A stretch of 61,611 nucleotides of DNA, taken from assembly GCA_902513515.1 (NCBI GenBank), contig CABXNE010000004.1:1-61611 (forward strand). The letters run 5' to 3'. A model generated the notes under the pieces. The model made no database searches, was not told the DNA's origin, and was given only the letters and a program-made list of their open reading frames with translations. The translations under genes were made by a program, and so were the position numbers. Each line of letters opens with the position of its first letter. Within the stretch, counting starts at the first letter, position 1. Source of the DNA: an uncultured SAR86 cluster bacterium. GTDB taxonomy: Bacteria > Pseudomonadota > Gammaproteobacteria > Magnimaribacterales > D2472. Positions 47,621 through 56,417 of the stretch are shown here, piece by piece.

Positions 47621-48333
47621 CTTTTTGGGTCTCGAGATACTAAAAGACCTATCTCAAAAAGAATCCACATAGGCACAGCTAAGAATAATTGAGAGAAAAT
47701 ATCTGGTGGCGTCAAAAACATTCCAATAACAAAAAAACCAATAATTAGATATGGCCTCATGGTTTTGATACGATCTTTTGATACTAATCCAGTAGTAATA
47801 ACTAGAAATGTTGCTATAGGAATTTCAAAAGCAAAACCAAAAGCAAAGAAAAGTTTTAACACAAAATCCAAATATTTGTTTATGTCTGTCATGACTTGGA
47901 TAGAGTCTGGAGCAGATGACATAAAAAAACTAAGGATGATAGGACTTACAACGAAATAAGCAAATGCAATGCCTGCGTAGAAAAGTACTATTGAAGAGAG
48001 AATTAAAGGGCCAACAAACGCCTTTTCTTTTTTGTATAACCCAGGAGAAATAAACCCCCACAGCTCTAGAAAAAAATAAGGCACCGATATGATCAAGGCC
48101 GAATAAATTGTAACCCTCAACGGTGCGAGAAATGGAGAGGCCACTTCAGTTGCAATCATAGTAGTGTCAGAGGGCATTATCTCTATTAATGGTGCTGAGA
48201 TAAAAGAATAAATGTAGTTAGTAAATGGCAAACAGCATACTAGGATTAATCCCGCAAACAAAAACATTCTAATTATTCTTGAGCGTAATTCTTTTAAATG
48301 CCCCATGAATGTCATGTCATTTGGATCGGCCAT
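47617..48333 (-). CDS. tatC: Sec-independent translocase subunit TatC
   Basis: Recognises twin-arginine signal peptides in the inner membrane. The 238 residues with six helices show FMGHLKELRSRIIRMF at the cytoplasmic N-terminus (the conserved HLxELRxR), PYFFLELWGFISPGLYKKEK, AFGFAFEIPIATFLV and FLTPPDIFSQLFLA. It overlaps tatB by 17 bases and is last in the rsgA-to-tatC run. A likely substrate, the PhoD-like phosphatase, is 5 kb away. Confidence 0.96.
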   Translation of the reverse strand: MADPNDMTFMGHLKELRSRIIRMFLFAGLILVCCLPFTNYIYSFISAPLIEIMPSDTTMIATEVASPFLAPLRVTIYSALIISVPYFFLELWGFISPGLYKKEKAFVGPLILSSIVLFYAGIAFAYFVVSPIILSFFMSSAPDSIQVMTDINKYLDFVLKLFFAFGFAFEIPIATFLVITTGLVSKDRIKTMRPYLIIGFFVIGMFLTPPDIFSQLFLAVPMWILFEIGLLVSRDPKS

Positions 48334-48562
48334 CTTCTTCCTTTTTAAACTCTTCCATTTTTAGCTCATTAAAAATATCTTGCTTCAGATCTTCAGCACC
48401 AATATCCCTTTCAATGGATGATCTAAATTCAAAAAATTTGTTCTGGAATCTGGTAAAAGTTTTTATTATAGATTTTAAGAATCCTGGTAGCTGATCAGGG
48501 CCAATAACTACTATCCCAACCAGCAGGATAATTAGAATTTCAAGAAATCCAATCTGTAACAA
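48317..48562 (-). CDS. tatB: Sec-independent translocase subunit TatB
   Basis: Single-span partner of TatC in the twin-arginine receptor complex. The 81 residues begin with a hydrophobic helix (IGFLEILIILLVGIVVIGPDQLPGF) containing the conserved E and the GPDQLP hinge, then an amphipathic helix and an acidic/basic tail. Shorter than E. coli TatB (171). Its position between tatA and tatC and the family start support the call. Confidence 0.9.
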   Translation of the reverse strand: MLQIGFLEILIILLVGIVVIGPDQLPGFLKSIIKTFTRFQNKFFEFRSSIERDIGAEDLKQDIFNELKMEEFKKEEDGRSK

Positions 48563-48565
48563 TTT

Positions 48566-48751
48566 TTATTGATCGTCTGATTTAGACTCAGAATCTTTGA
48601 CTGAGTCTTCATCTTTTATAGCTTTTTTAAATCCCTTAAGGCCTTCTCCCAGGTCTGAGCCCATGGTTCTGATTTTTTTGCCACCAAATAAAATTAATAT
48701 CACAGCCAATATGATTAATATTTGCCAAAAACTTATTCCACCTATTCCCAT
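48566..48751 (-). CDS. tatA: Sec-independent translocase subunit TatA
   Basis: Pore-forming component of the Tat pathway. The 61 residues: GIGGISFWQILIILAVILILFGGKKIR, the standard TatA helix and FGGKK hinge, then LGEGLKGFKKAIKDED, the amphipathic helix. Follows ubiB by 16 bases and precedes tatB by three. Confidence 0.94.
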   Translation of the reverse strand: MGIGGISFWQILIILAVILILFGGKKIRTMGSDLGEGLKGFKKAIKDEDSVKDSESKSDDQ

Positions 48752-48767
48752 AATTAACTCCTGATCC

Positions 48768-50336
48768 TCATGCCAATATTGTTCCTATAAGAATCATAAT
48801 AATACCTATAAGTGTAAGTATAGTTAGATTTTGCCATTTTCGCTGATTTTGAAGACTAGCTTTAAGACTTTTAATGAGATCCGTATTTTTTTTCCCATCA
48901 TTTGCTATAAATTTTATGTTATCAAGCAAGTTAAAAATTTCACCCGGCAAAGAAGAGGCTTTATCTAGAATTTCGTAATGATTCTTCTCTAGAAATTCTT
49001 TAAGTTTTAGGGGGCTAAATTGCTTATCAATCCATTGATCAAGGTAGGGTTCAGCAAGACCCCAGAAATCAAGATCAGCATATATCTCCCTTCCCATTCC
49101 TTCTATGTGTATAAGTGTTTTTTGTAAAAGTATCAGAGAGGGCTGAACAGATAAACCAAATTGCCTTGTTGAATCAAATAAATAAAGCAATAAATTTCCA
49201 AATTCAATCTCTGATAGCGGCTTTTCAAAAATGGGCTCGCAGGTTGCTCTTAAGGTTTGTTCCAATTCCGCTTTGTTAGTTTGACTAGATACCCATCCAG
49301 CGCTTATGAATAACTCAGATAGTTTGTAGTAATCTTGTTTTAATGTTGCTTGCAACATTCTTGCTAAATTGTACTGATCATCTCTGCTAAGAGACCCAAC
49401 TATGGCGCAATCAATTGCTATATAACTTGGCCGATTAACATTAACTTTGCTAACAAAAATATTTCCAGGATGCATATCAGCATGGAAAAAATTATCTCTA
49501 AAAACTTGATCTAAAAATATCTTTACTCCATTTTCTGCAAGAATTTTTCTATCAATGCCAAGCTCATCGATCAAATGGGTATCTGTACATGCTATGCCAT
49601 CAATTTCTTCCAGCGTTAAAACATTTACTGTGGTTTGATCCCAAAACACTTTTGGAATAAATAATAAATCTGAATCAGAAAAGTTTTTCTTAGTAACTGC
49701 AGTATTCGCTGCCTCAACCTTTAAATCCAGTTCTTTAAAAATTGTTTTTTCATAATCATTAATAATATCTTTAAGTTTCAGCCTGTTACTTTCTTTGTAG
49801 AATAAGTTGATTAAAAAGCCTCCAGCTTTCATTACTCCCACATTCCTTTTAACTTGCTTATGAATTCCAGGCCTTAAAACTTTAATTACAACTCTCTCAG
49901 ATGTGCTTTTTAGCTTTGCTCTATGAACTTGAGCCAATGATGCAGCCGCTAATGGTGTATCCTCAAAATCCTCAAAAACATCATTAATTTCAATTTTTAG
50001 ACTTTTTTCAATTATTTCTTTAGCTTGTTTGGTTGAAAATGGACTGCATTGATCAGTCAAACCTTTTAAGTGAGAGGCTATTTCAATAGAGATAGCGTCT
50101 GTTCTTGTGGATAGCAATTGGCCAAATTTTATAAACATAGGGCCCAAGCTTTCTAAAAAATTTCTAATTCTTAAGCCATGAGGAATTTTTTGATTAATTT
50201 TAAAAAAAGGATTTAATAGCCCTATCGCTTTGATTGCAGCAGAGCTGCTGTTGTCAGTGGGTATATTTACAATGCCATACCTAAATGCTTGAAACAAAAT
50301 TTTAAAGCAATCTAGAATTGAAAGAAGAATATTCAT
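48768..50336 (-). CDS. ubiB: Ubiquinone biosynthesis ATPase UbiB (ABC1/ADCK family)
   Basis: Atypical kinase-like ATPase needed for coenzyme Q synthesis. The 522 residues contain the KxGQ motif (GPMFIKFGQLLSTRTD), the alanine-rich loop AAASLAQVHRAKL in place of a P-loop, the catalytic region DNFFHADMHPGNIFVSK, and a C-terminal membrane anchor (LTILTLIGIIMILIGTIL). The length and order after ubiE and ubiJ match E. coli. It overlaps the ubiJ stop by one base (TAATG). Confidence 0.96.
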   Translation of the reverse strand: MNILLSILDCFKILFQAFRYGIVNIPTDNSSSAAIKAIGLLNPFFKINQKIPHGLRIRNFLESLGPMFIKFGQLLSTRTDAISIEIASHLKGLTDQCSPFSTKQAKEIIEKSLKIEINDVFEDFEDTPLAAASLAQVHRAKLKSTSERVVIKVLRPGIHKQVKRNVGVMKAGGFLINLFYKESNRLKLKDIINDYEKTIFKELDLKVEAANTAVTKKNFSDSDLLFIPKVFWDQTTVNVLTLEEIDGIACTDTHLIDELGIDRKILAENGVKIFLDQVFRDNFFHADMHPGNIFVSKVNVNRPSYIAIDCAIVGSLSRDDQYNLARMLQATLKQDYYKLSELFISAGWVSSQTNKAELEQTLRATCEPIFEKPLSEIEFGNLLLYLFDSTRQFGLSVQPSLILLQKTLIHIEGMGREIYADLDFWGLAEPYLDQWIDKQFSPLKLKEFLEKNHYEILDKASSLPGEIFNLLDNIKFIANDGKKNTDLIKSLKASLQNQRKWQNLTILTLIGIIMILIGTILA

Positions 50337-50833
50337 TAATTTATTAAAACATGCTCAAGTCTATCAAGCCTTATCGAGATATCTCTAAAAGACTTAAGCA
50401 CCTTATTCGTTTCATTTTCTTCTGCTGAATATTTCTCTCTTTTTAATTCAGTAGAAATTAATTTTCTTAAAATCAATGCTGGGATATCTCCGAAATATTT
50501 GTAGATTAAAAGCTCTAAATCAATATCAATATTTGTTAAAACTCCTAATAGAATTAATGCGCTTTCTACGTCCCCTGAAATAGATTTTGTTGGAACCTGT
50601 ATATTAATTAATGCATTTAACGCTGTAAAAATATTCAGTCGCAGGGAAAAGTTTGGATTTGGATGCTCAAAGAAATTAATGCTTTCATTGCAATGATTCA
50701 AGGTAATAGAGAACCTTGAAATAGAATCTACTTCAATATTAAATTCAAGGGGATAAAGATTCTCAACTTTAATTAAAAACCCGGGAGACAAAGATTCTAT
50801 TTCTTGTAAAAATTTATTTAATGCTATGCCCAT
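50336..50833 (-). CDS. ubiJ: Ubiquinone biosynthesis accessory factor UbiJ
   Basis: SCP2-domain lipid-binding factor that organises the soluble ubiquinone biosynthesis complex with UbiK. The 165 residues lie exactly between ubiE and ubiB, and the family's SCP2 profile (a hydrophobic core with FSITLNHCNESINFF, SLRLNIFTALNALI) is seen only weakly. Position is the main support; the C-terminal helix (LKSFRDISIRLDRLEHVL) fits UbiJ. Shorter than E. coli UbiJ (201). Confidence 0.82.
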   Translation of the reverse strand: MGIALNKFLQEIESLSPGFLIKVENLYPLEFNIEVDSISRFSITLNHCNESINFFEHPNPNFSLRLNIFTALNALINIQVPTKSISGDVESALILLGVLTNIDIDLELLIYKYFGDIPALILRKLISTELKREKYSAEENETNKVLKSFRDISIRLDRLEHVLIN

Positions 50834-50835
50834 GT

Positions 50836-51570
50836 TTATTTCGCTCGATGAATTGCAACAACACCGTTCACAAGATTGTAGAACTTACATTCATTGAAGC
50901 CTGAATCAAGAACCATACCCCTTAATGTTTCTTGATCAGGATGCATTCTTATAGACTCAGCTAGGTATTGATAGCTATCAGAATCATTGGCTAGAAGGCT
51001 GCCTAATTTAGGTATGATGTTAAATGAGTACCAATCATAAACCTTAGAAAAAAAAGAATTTGAAGGCTTAGAAAATTCTAAAATTAATAAGACCCCATCT
51101 GGTTTTAACACCCTTTTCATTTCTTTAAGCCCTTTTTGCTTATCGGTAAAATTGCGCAGCCCAAACCCAACAGTAACCAGATCAAAGGTTTTATCTTGAT
51201 AAGGAAGACTCTCCCCAGAGGCTAAAGCAAAATTGCAATTGTTAAAGAAGTTTTCGTTAATTGCACGATCTTTACCTAGAGCAAGCATTGATTCATTGAT
51301 ATCTGTTACATGGATTGATACAGATTTAAATTTTTTGTTAATTAATTTTGGAATATCAGCTGTGCCGCTTGCAATATCAAGAGCCACCGAGCCTTCACTT
51401 AAGTCAGAGAGTTCAATTAATATTTTTTTCCAAAGCCTATGCATGCCAAATGACATGGCATCATTCATTAAATCATATTCCTCAGCAACAGAATGAAAGA
51501 CCCCGCCAACATGATCAGCTTTTTTATTAACATCGACTTCTTTAAAGCCAAAATGTGTCTTCTCATTCAC
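50836..51570 (-). CDS. ubiE: Demethylubiquinone/demethylmenaquinone methyltransferase UbiE
   Basis: SAM-dependent C-methylation in ubiquinone synthesis. The 244 residues: VFHSVAEEYDLMNDAMSFGMHRLWKK, SAM motif ALDIASGTADIPKLI, VTVGFGLRNFTDKQKGLKEMKRVLKPDG, and FSKPSNSFFSKVYDWYSFNIIPKLG, all diagnostic. Overlaps rsgA by four bases upstream. SAM supply comes from metK in the same window. Confidence 0.97.
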   Translation of the reverse strand: MNEKTHFGFKEVDVNKKADHVGGVFHSVAEEYDLMNDAMSFGMHRLWKKILIELSDLSEGSVALDIASGTADIPKLINKKFKSVSIHVTDINESMLALGKDRAINENFFNNCNFALASGESLPYQDKTFDLVTVGFGLRNFTDKQKGLKEMKRVLKPDGVLLILEFSKPSNSFFSKVYDWYSFNIIPKLGSLLANDSDSYQYLAESIRMHPDQETLRGMVLDSGFNECKFYNLVNGVVAIHRAK

Positions 51571-52439
51571 CTGCTGTTCTCTTGATTGCTTAAAAAGATA
51601 AAATTATTGTATCTACTTTCTTTAATATCGCCATTTTTCAATGCAGCTATAACTGTACACCCCTCATCAAGTTGATGAGAGCAATTTGGAAAAACGCACT
51701 TTAAAGAATGATTCATAATCTCTGGAAATCCCGATATGATTTCTTTTGGTTTTAAATGATCAATGTCGATGTCTCTAATTCCCGGAGAATCAATGATCTG
51801 CATTTCATCGATATTATAGAGAGTGGATACCGAGGTGGTATGAACACCTTGGTTATTAGAAAGGGCTTTCGATAATATTTTTTTACCGGTAATGGCTGAG
51901 GTTAAAGTCGATTTTCCAGAGCCAGAGTTACCAACAAATATCGTGGTCTTTTTTAAAAGATATTTTTTTAATTCATCAATATTTGTAAAATATTTTGCAG
52001 AAATTTGGAAAGTTTTTATTTCAATATCCTCATAGACTTTTTGAATTTCTTTAAATTCATCAATTTGTAATAGATCTATTTTATTAAAAATTATAAAAGG
52101 CTCTATCGAAGCATTTGCTGAGATTGTTATCCATTTATCGATAAACTCAAGATTGGTTTTGGGATTTTTAGTTACCAAAATACCAATATGTGAGATATTT
52201 GCAGCTATTGGTTTTTTTACTTTTCCCTTTGACTTATATAGAGTCGTGACTCTATCCAAAAGCTTTGTGACTAGTCCTTCAAAGCCATCATTGCTAGAAG
52301 TTATCTCTATTTCAACTAGATCGCCTACTACAAGATTAATTCTTCCTTTGATTTTACATTTAAATTCTTTGCCCCTTGATGCCACGCAACAGGAGTTTGA
52401 GTAGAACTCAACTATTTGACCAGTTTGAACTTTTATCAT
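51567..52439 (-). CDS. rsgA: Ribosome small-subunit GTPase RsgA
   Basis: Circularly permuted GTPase of late 30S assembly. Order of G motifs is permuted: FNKIDLL (G4) precedes GNSGSGKSTLTSAI (G1) and DSPGIRDID (G3); the C-terminal zinc module CVFPNCSHQLDEGC follows. I start it at the ATG at 52439 (MIKVQTGQIVEFYS, 290 residues) since the GTG used in the track lies within the shared -10 palindrome. Divergent from orn, as in E. coli and Pseudomonas, and heads the rsgA-ubiE-ubiJ-ubiB-tatABC run. Confidence 0.93.
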   Translation of the reverse strand: MIKVQTGQIVEFYSNSCCVASRGKEFKCKIKGRINLVVGDLVEIEITSSNDGFEGLVTKLLDRVTTLYKSKGKVKKPIAANISHIGILVTKNPKTNLEFIDKWITISANASIEPFIIFNKIDLLQIDEFKEIQKVYEDIEIKTFQISAKYFTNIDELKKYLLKKTTIFVGNSGSGKSTLTSAITGKKILSKALSNNQGVHTTSVSTLYNIDEMQIIDSPGIRDIDIDHLKPKEIISGFPEIMNHSLKCVFPNCSHQLDEGCTVIAALKNGDIKESRYNNFIFLSNQENSR

Positions 52440-52455
52440 CTTGGGCTCAAAATAC

Positions 52456-52463
52456 ACTATAGT
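52456..52463. promoter_or_regulatory. Palindromic -10 element between rsgA and orn
   Basis: ACTATAGT is a perfect 8-bp palindrome giving TATAGT on both strands (plus 52458-52463 toward orn, minus 52461-52456 toward rsgA). The start codons are 19 and 17 bases away, so leaders would be about 10 bases on each side. -35 boxes are weak on both sides. No Shine-Dalgarno is clear. Confidence 0.5.
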
Positions 52464-52481
52464 TAAAATTTAACAAGATAT

Positions 52482-53027
52482 ATGTCTACTCAAAAATCAA
52501 ATCAAAACCTAATCTGGATTGATCTTGAGATGACTGGATTAGATCCAGACAAAGAGAGAATTATAGAAATTGCTACCATCATTACAGATAGTAATCTTAC
52601 CATTGTTGCAGAAGGTCCAAATTTGGTTATCAATCAACCCAAAGAACTTATTGAAAATATGGATGAATGGAATACTAAGCAGCATGGAAACTCAGGCCTA
52701 ATTAAATCAGTTCATGAAAGCAGTATTTCTGAACAGGCCGCAGAGATAGAAACTTTAGAGTTTATTTCAAAATATGTAGGAAACAAGAAGTCCCCAATGT
52801 GCGGAAATACGGTCTCTCATGATAGAAGGTTCTTGGCAAAATATATGCCCGGTTTAGAATCATATTTTCATTACAGGCATGTTGATGTTTCTTCAGTCAA
52901 AGAGTTAATTTCAAGGTGGATGAATGATGCTCAAACATACGAAAAAAAGGGTTCTCATAGAGCCAAAGATGATATTAAAGAATCCATAAATGAATTAAAG
53001 CTTTATAAGCAAATGCTGTTTGATTGA
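52482..53027 (+). CDS. orn: Oligoribonuclease
   Basis: DEDD 3'-5' exoribonuclease that degrades dinucleotides, including those from c-di-GMP turnover. The 181 residues: WIDLEMTGLDPDKERIIEIATI (motif I DxE), PMCGNTVSHDRRFLAKYMP (motif II), and HRAKDDIKESINELK (motif III, HxxxD). Standard length. Ends one base before the convergent PhoD stop. Confidence 0.97.
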   Translation: MSTQKSNQNLIWIDLEMTGLDPDKERIIEIATIITDSNLTIVAEGPNLVINQPKELIENMDEWNTKQHGNSGLIKSVHESSISEQAAEIETLEFISKYVGNKKSPMCGNTVSHDRRFLAKYMPGLESYFHYRHVDVSSVKELISRWMNDAQTYEKKGSHRAKDDIKESINELKLYKQMLFD

Positions 53028-53028
53028 G

Positions 53029-54645
53029 TTAGGTTTTAATTTCCTCTAATCCAAGCTCTTCTTGAAGGAGCACAAAAGACTGAGATGAGCCAATCTCAGG
53101 ATTAATTCTTTCTATCTCTTTGATAAAATTAAACGAGGCTATGATCTTAGTTTTCCTGCAATCTAGGGATAAATATCCTCTATTGGAGGGATCCATCCAT
53201 TGAAGCTCCTTATTAATTTTTACAATGCTATTAACAAACTTAGCTTTATCTAAACTTAATATATCTGTAATTCCAGGAGAAGTTACAGATGGAGCTCCGA
53301 GCTCAACACCAACCTTCTTGCCAGATAGATCTTCAAGCTCAGAAATCCAGCTATTGTGTGTATCTCCAGCAAGGCTAATGAATTTTTTATTAGCGCTATT
53401 CATTAATTTATACAGCTTGTTCCTTTCTGCGGGATATCCATCCCAGGCATCAAGATTTGAAGGAATGCCCAACCCTAGAAATTTTAAATAAGGCTTTAAA
53501 AAGCTAGGAATTTCCTCGGAAGCAATCATTTTGCTTAAATCAGGAAATTTTAACTTTGCCATTAAGACTTGCTGACCAAAAATTGTCCAAACAGCATCTG
53601 TTTTAACAACGCTATTTTCAATCCAAGCAAGCTGCTCCGAGCCAATGAGCTCTCTGTTTTTAGAATTAAGTTCATTATAAAATTTTGCTTGATTGAACCC
53701 AGATTGGGTTAAGTATTCTTTTGGTTGGATTTGTTTATCTCTTCCATACTGTCTAGTATCTAGCATCAGTAAATGAATTAGTTTGCCAATTTTAAACTCT
53801 CTGAATATCCTTCTTTTATTTTGTTGCTCACGTATTGGCATCCATTCATAATAGGCCTTGATTGCTGCTGATCTTCGAGCATAAAAGTCTCCTTCTGAAC
53901 CATCTTCTGAATGGTTTTCTGCACCCCGCTTCCAAGCATCATTTGAAAACTCGTGATCGTCCCAAACAGCTATCAATGGCGCATTCTTATGGAGTGCTTT
54001 AGAGCCCTGATCTAGTTTATATTGAGCATGTCTTTGCCTGTAATCAGAGAGGGTAATCATTTCATGCAAGGGCCTGGGAACTCTTCCTAGTTTTTCTGCG
54101 TTATCAGTCGCATAACCCCCCATAGGATATTCATACAAATAATCGCCTAAATGTAGCCAAAGATCTAAATCATTTTTATCGGCTGCAGCTTGGTATGCGT
54201 TAAAATATCCCGCTGGATAATTACTACAACTAAAAATTCCAATCTTTGCTGTTGCAGTACTTTCTGAAAATGTTTTTGATTTACCAATCTCTGAAATGGC
54301 ATTTCCAGCTCTGAACCTATAAAAAAACCATTTATCACTATCACAATATTTCTTTGCTAAAAAATCATATTTTATGGTGTAGTCTGATAAGGAAGAGGTT
54401 TGTAATTTTTTTAAAAAAACAATTTTAGAAAAATTTTCATTTTCTGAAATTTCAAGGATTGTTTCTAGTGGTCCTGGTTTTTGAGGAGTTACCCTGGTCC
54501 ACAGAATGACCTTGCCTTCTAGAGGATCGCCGCTAGCAACGCCGTGATTAAAAAAATAATTATTTTGTGAGCAGCTAGAGCTTATTGATGTCGAAAGCCC
54601 TATTGCTCCAATTGATGATATTTTTAGAGCCTGCCTTCTTTTCAT
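53029..54645 (-). CDS. PhoD-like alkaline phosphatase/phosphodiesterase with Tat signal
   Basis: Metallophosphoesterase, likely periplasmic or exported, for scavenging organic phosphorus. The 538 residues start KRRQALKISSIGAIGLSTSISSSC, an RR-x-x-x-LK twin-arginine signal followed by a serine-rich stretch and a cysteine (possible lipoprotein). Catalytic region: GVASGDPLEGKVILWTRV (PhoD N-domain), FSCSNYPAGYFNAY, HLGDYLYEYP, WDDHEFSNDAW and SLAGDTHNSWISEL, all PhoD metal-site blocks. tatABC are in the window. Convergent with orn. Confidence 0.9.
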   Translation of the reverse strand: MKRRQALKISSIGAIGLSTSISSSCSQNNYFFNHGVASGDPLEGKVILWTRVTPQKPGPLETILEISENENFSKIVFLKKLQTSSLSDYTIKYDFLAKKYCDSDKWFFYRFRAGNAISEIGKSKTFSESTATAKIGIFSCSNYPAGYFNAYQAAADKNDLDLWLHLGDYLYEYPMGGYATDNAEKLGRVPRPLHEMITLSDYRQRHAQYKLDQGSKALHKNAPLIAVWDDHEFSNDAWKRGAENHSEDGSEGDFYARRSAAIKAYYEWMPIREQQNKRRIFREFKIGKLIHLLMLDTRQYGRDKQIQPKEYLTQSGFNQAKFYNELNSKNRELIGSEQLAWIENSVVKTDAVWTIFGQQVLMAKLKFPDLSKMIASEEIPSFLKPYLKFLGLGIPSNLDAWDGYPAERNKLYKLMNSANKKFISLAGDTHNSWISELEDLSGKKVGVELGAPSVTSPGITDILSLDKAKFVNSIVKINKELQWMDPSNRGYLSLDCRKTKIIASFNFIKEIERINPEIGSSQSFVLLQEELGLEEIKT

Positions 54646-54707
54646 TAGAAAATATTAACAGCCATTCACCTAAACTCTAAGAAAAAAAGCGGTCTATTTT
54701 TATATGA

Positions 54708-55034
54708 TTAGTCTTGTTTGTTTGCGGGCTGTATATTTATCGGTAAAGGAGATACCTGACTCTTATTTTGTTTGATCTTGGCCTCACCAGACTCTATAAC
54801 TTCGTCAATTCTTATTACTGAATTAATAGGAATATATGATCTTTCAACAGACTTGAACTCTTTCTCTAATTTTTCAGATGTTGGGTCAACTACTAGCTGT
54901 TTATTTTGATTAAATATATACTCTTCGACCTCTATGAAACCGTACATGTCACTTTGATAAATTTGTTTTGCAAAAATCTCGTATATTTCACCAAGTTGCA
55001 TGAAGATTATTTTGTATGTTTTCTTTTTGCTCAT
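54708..55034 (-). CDS. DUF1820 family protein
   Basis: A 108-residue gammaproteobacterial protein of unknown function. The sequence IYEIFAKQIYQSDMYGFIEVEEY and SYIPINSVIRIDEVIESGEAKI match the DUF1820 pattern. No signal peptide or membrane segment. A perfect TATAAT lies five bases upstream of the ATG, so the mRNA may be leaderless. Divergent from miaB, with which it is commonly paired. Confidence 0.84.
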   Translation of the reverse strand: MSKKKTYKIIFMQLGEIYEIFAKQIYQSDMYGFIEVEEYIFNQNKQLVVDPTSEKLEKEFKSVERSYIPINSVIRIDEVIESGEAKIKQNKSQVSPLPINIQPANKQD

Positions 55035-55039
55035 GTCTA

Positions 55040-55045
55040 ATTATA
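55040..55045 (-). promoter_or_regulatory. Consensus -10 box for the DUF1820 gene, probably leaderless
   Basis: TATAAT on the minus strand, followed by five bases and the ATG at 55034, puts the transcription start within one base of the start codon. The -35 at about 55063-55068 (TTCATT) is weak. Confidence 0.5.
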
Positions 55046-55091
55046 TGGGAACGAAATTTGATAATGAAAGATTTTAGTTAATAATTTAAAT

Positions 55092-56417
55092 ATGGCAAAG
55101 AAATTATATATAAAAACTCATGGCTGTCAGATGAATGAATATGATTCGGCAAAAATGATGGATCTTTTGCAGGAAAAAGAAAGTTTTGAGCTTGCTAGTT
55201 CTGAAGATGACGCCGACCTATTAATTTTGAACACATGCTCTATAAGAGAAAAAGCTCAAGAAAAGGTGTTTCATCAGATTGGTAGGTGGAGAAAAATCAA
55301 GGAAGGCAAACCTGAATTAAAAATTGCCATAGGCGGTTGCGTTGCATCACAAGAAGGCTATGAGATCATCAAAAGAGCGCCCGCAGTTGATATAGTATTT
55401 GGACCTCAAACCTTACATAAACTTCCTGAACTCTATAAGAACAAGGTAAACTCTAATATAAATCAGGTAGACATCTCTTTTCCAAAATTAGAAAAATTTA
55501 ATTATCTGCCTGTTGCTGGCAAAGGTGAGCCTTCTGCATTTGTTTCAATAGCCGAGGGGTGCAATAAATATTGCTCATTTTGTGTTGTCCCTAAGACACG
55601 AGGTCATGAAGTATCCAGAAGCATTGAAGATATTTTAAATGAAGTGTCTACTTTGGCTGATAAAGGAACTAGAGAAATTAATTTTCTTGGACAAAATGTT
55701 AATAATTTTAAAGGCACTTATAATGGAGAGAAATCATCTTTGGCAAAGCTAATTGAATTAGCAGCAAAAATTGAGAATATTGAGAGAATTCGTTTTACAA
55801 CCAGCCACCCTCATGAATTTAAGGATGATTTAGTTGAAGTTTATGACAAAGTCCCCGAGCTTGTTAGTCATGTTCATTTACCCGTTCAAAGCGGCTCAGA
55901 TAGAATTTTAAAATTAATGAGACGAAGATATAACGCAGAAAAATATTTAGCTCTTATTGAAAGGATTAGGGCAATAAGACCAGATATGAGTTTTTCTTCT
56001 GATTTTATTGTTGGATTTCCAGGTGAAACACAACAGGATTTCCAAGAGACTATAAATATTATCAATGAAGTTAAGTTCGATGAGTCATATAGCTTCATCT
56101 ACAGCCCAAGACCAAATACAACAGCAGCTGAAATGATAGATGATGTATCTTTGGATGAAAAGAAAGAGCGTTTGAATATATTGCAATCAAGACTTAATCA
56201 ACTATCCTTTGGGTACAGTCGTAAAAAAGTAGGTACAAACCAAAGTTGTTTAATTTTTGGCCAATCGAAAAGAGATCCTGGCCAACTGCAGGGAAGAACT
56301 ATTTGTAACAGAATTGTTAATTTTCAATCAAGCAAGCTGGATCTAGTGGGCCAGTTTGCAAATATTCACATCCAAGAAGCTCTAACAAATAGCCTTAGAG
56401 GCAAGCTAGAAAATTAA
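55092..56417 (+). CDS. miaB: tRNA-2-methylthio-N6-dimethylallyladenosine synthase MiaB
   Basis: Radical-SAM methylthiotransferase for i6A37 in tRNA. The 441 residues: N-terminal cluster domain ([36 protein letters not shown]), radical SAM motif [13 protein letters not shown] (CxxxCxxC) near residue 155, a TRAM domain at the end. The start is ATG at 55092. Its TAA overlaps phoH by one base (TAATG). Begins the miaB-phoH-ybeY-corC-lnt block conserved across Gammaproteobacteria. Confidence 0.97.
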   Translation: MAKKLYIKTHGCQMNEYDSAKMMDLLQEKESFELASSEDDADLLILNTCSIREKAQEKVFHQIGRWRKIKEGKPELKIAIGGCVASQEGYEIIKRAPAVDIVFGPQTLHKLPELYKNKVNSNINQVDISFPKLEKFNYLPVAGKGEPSAFVSIAEGCNKYCSFCVVPKTRGHEVSRSIEDILNEVSTLADKGTREINFLGQNVNNFKGTYNGEKSSLAKLIELAAKIENIERIRFTTSHPHEFKDDLVEVYDKVPELVSHVHLPVQSGSDRILKLMRRRYNAEKYLALIERIRAIRPDMSFSSDFIVGFPGETQQDFQETINIINEVKFDESYSFIYSPRPNTTAAEMIDDVSLDEKKERLNILQSRLNQLSFGYSRKKVGTNQSCLIFGQSKRDPGQLQGRTICNRIVNFQSSKLDLVGQFANIHIQEALTNSLRGKLEN

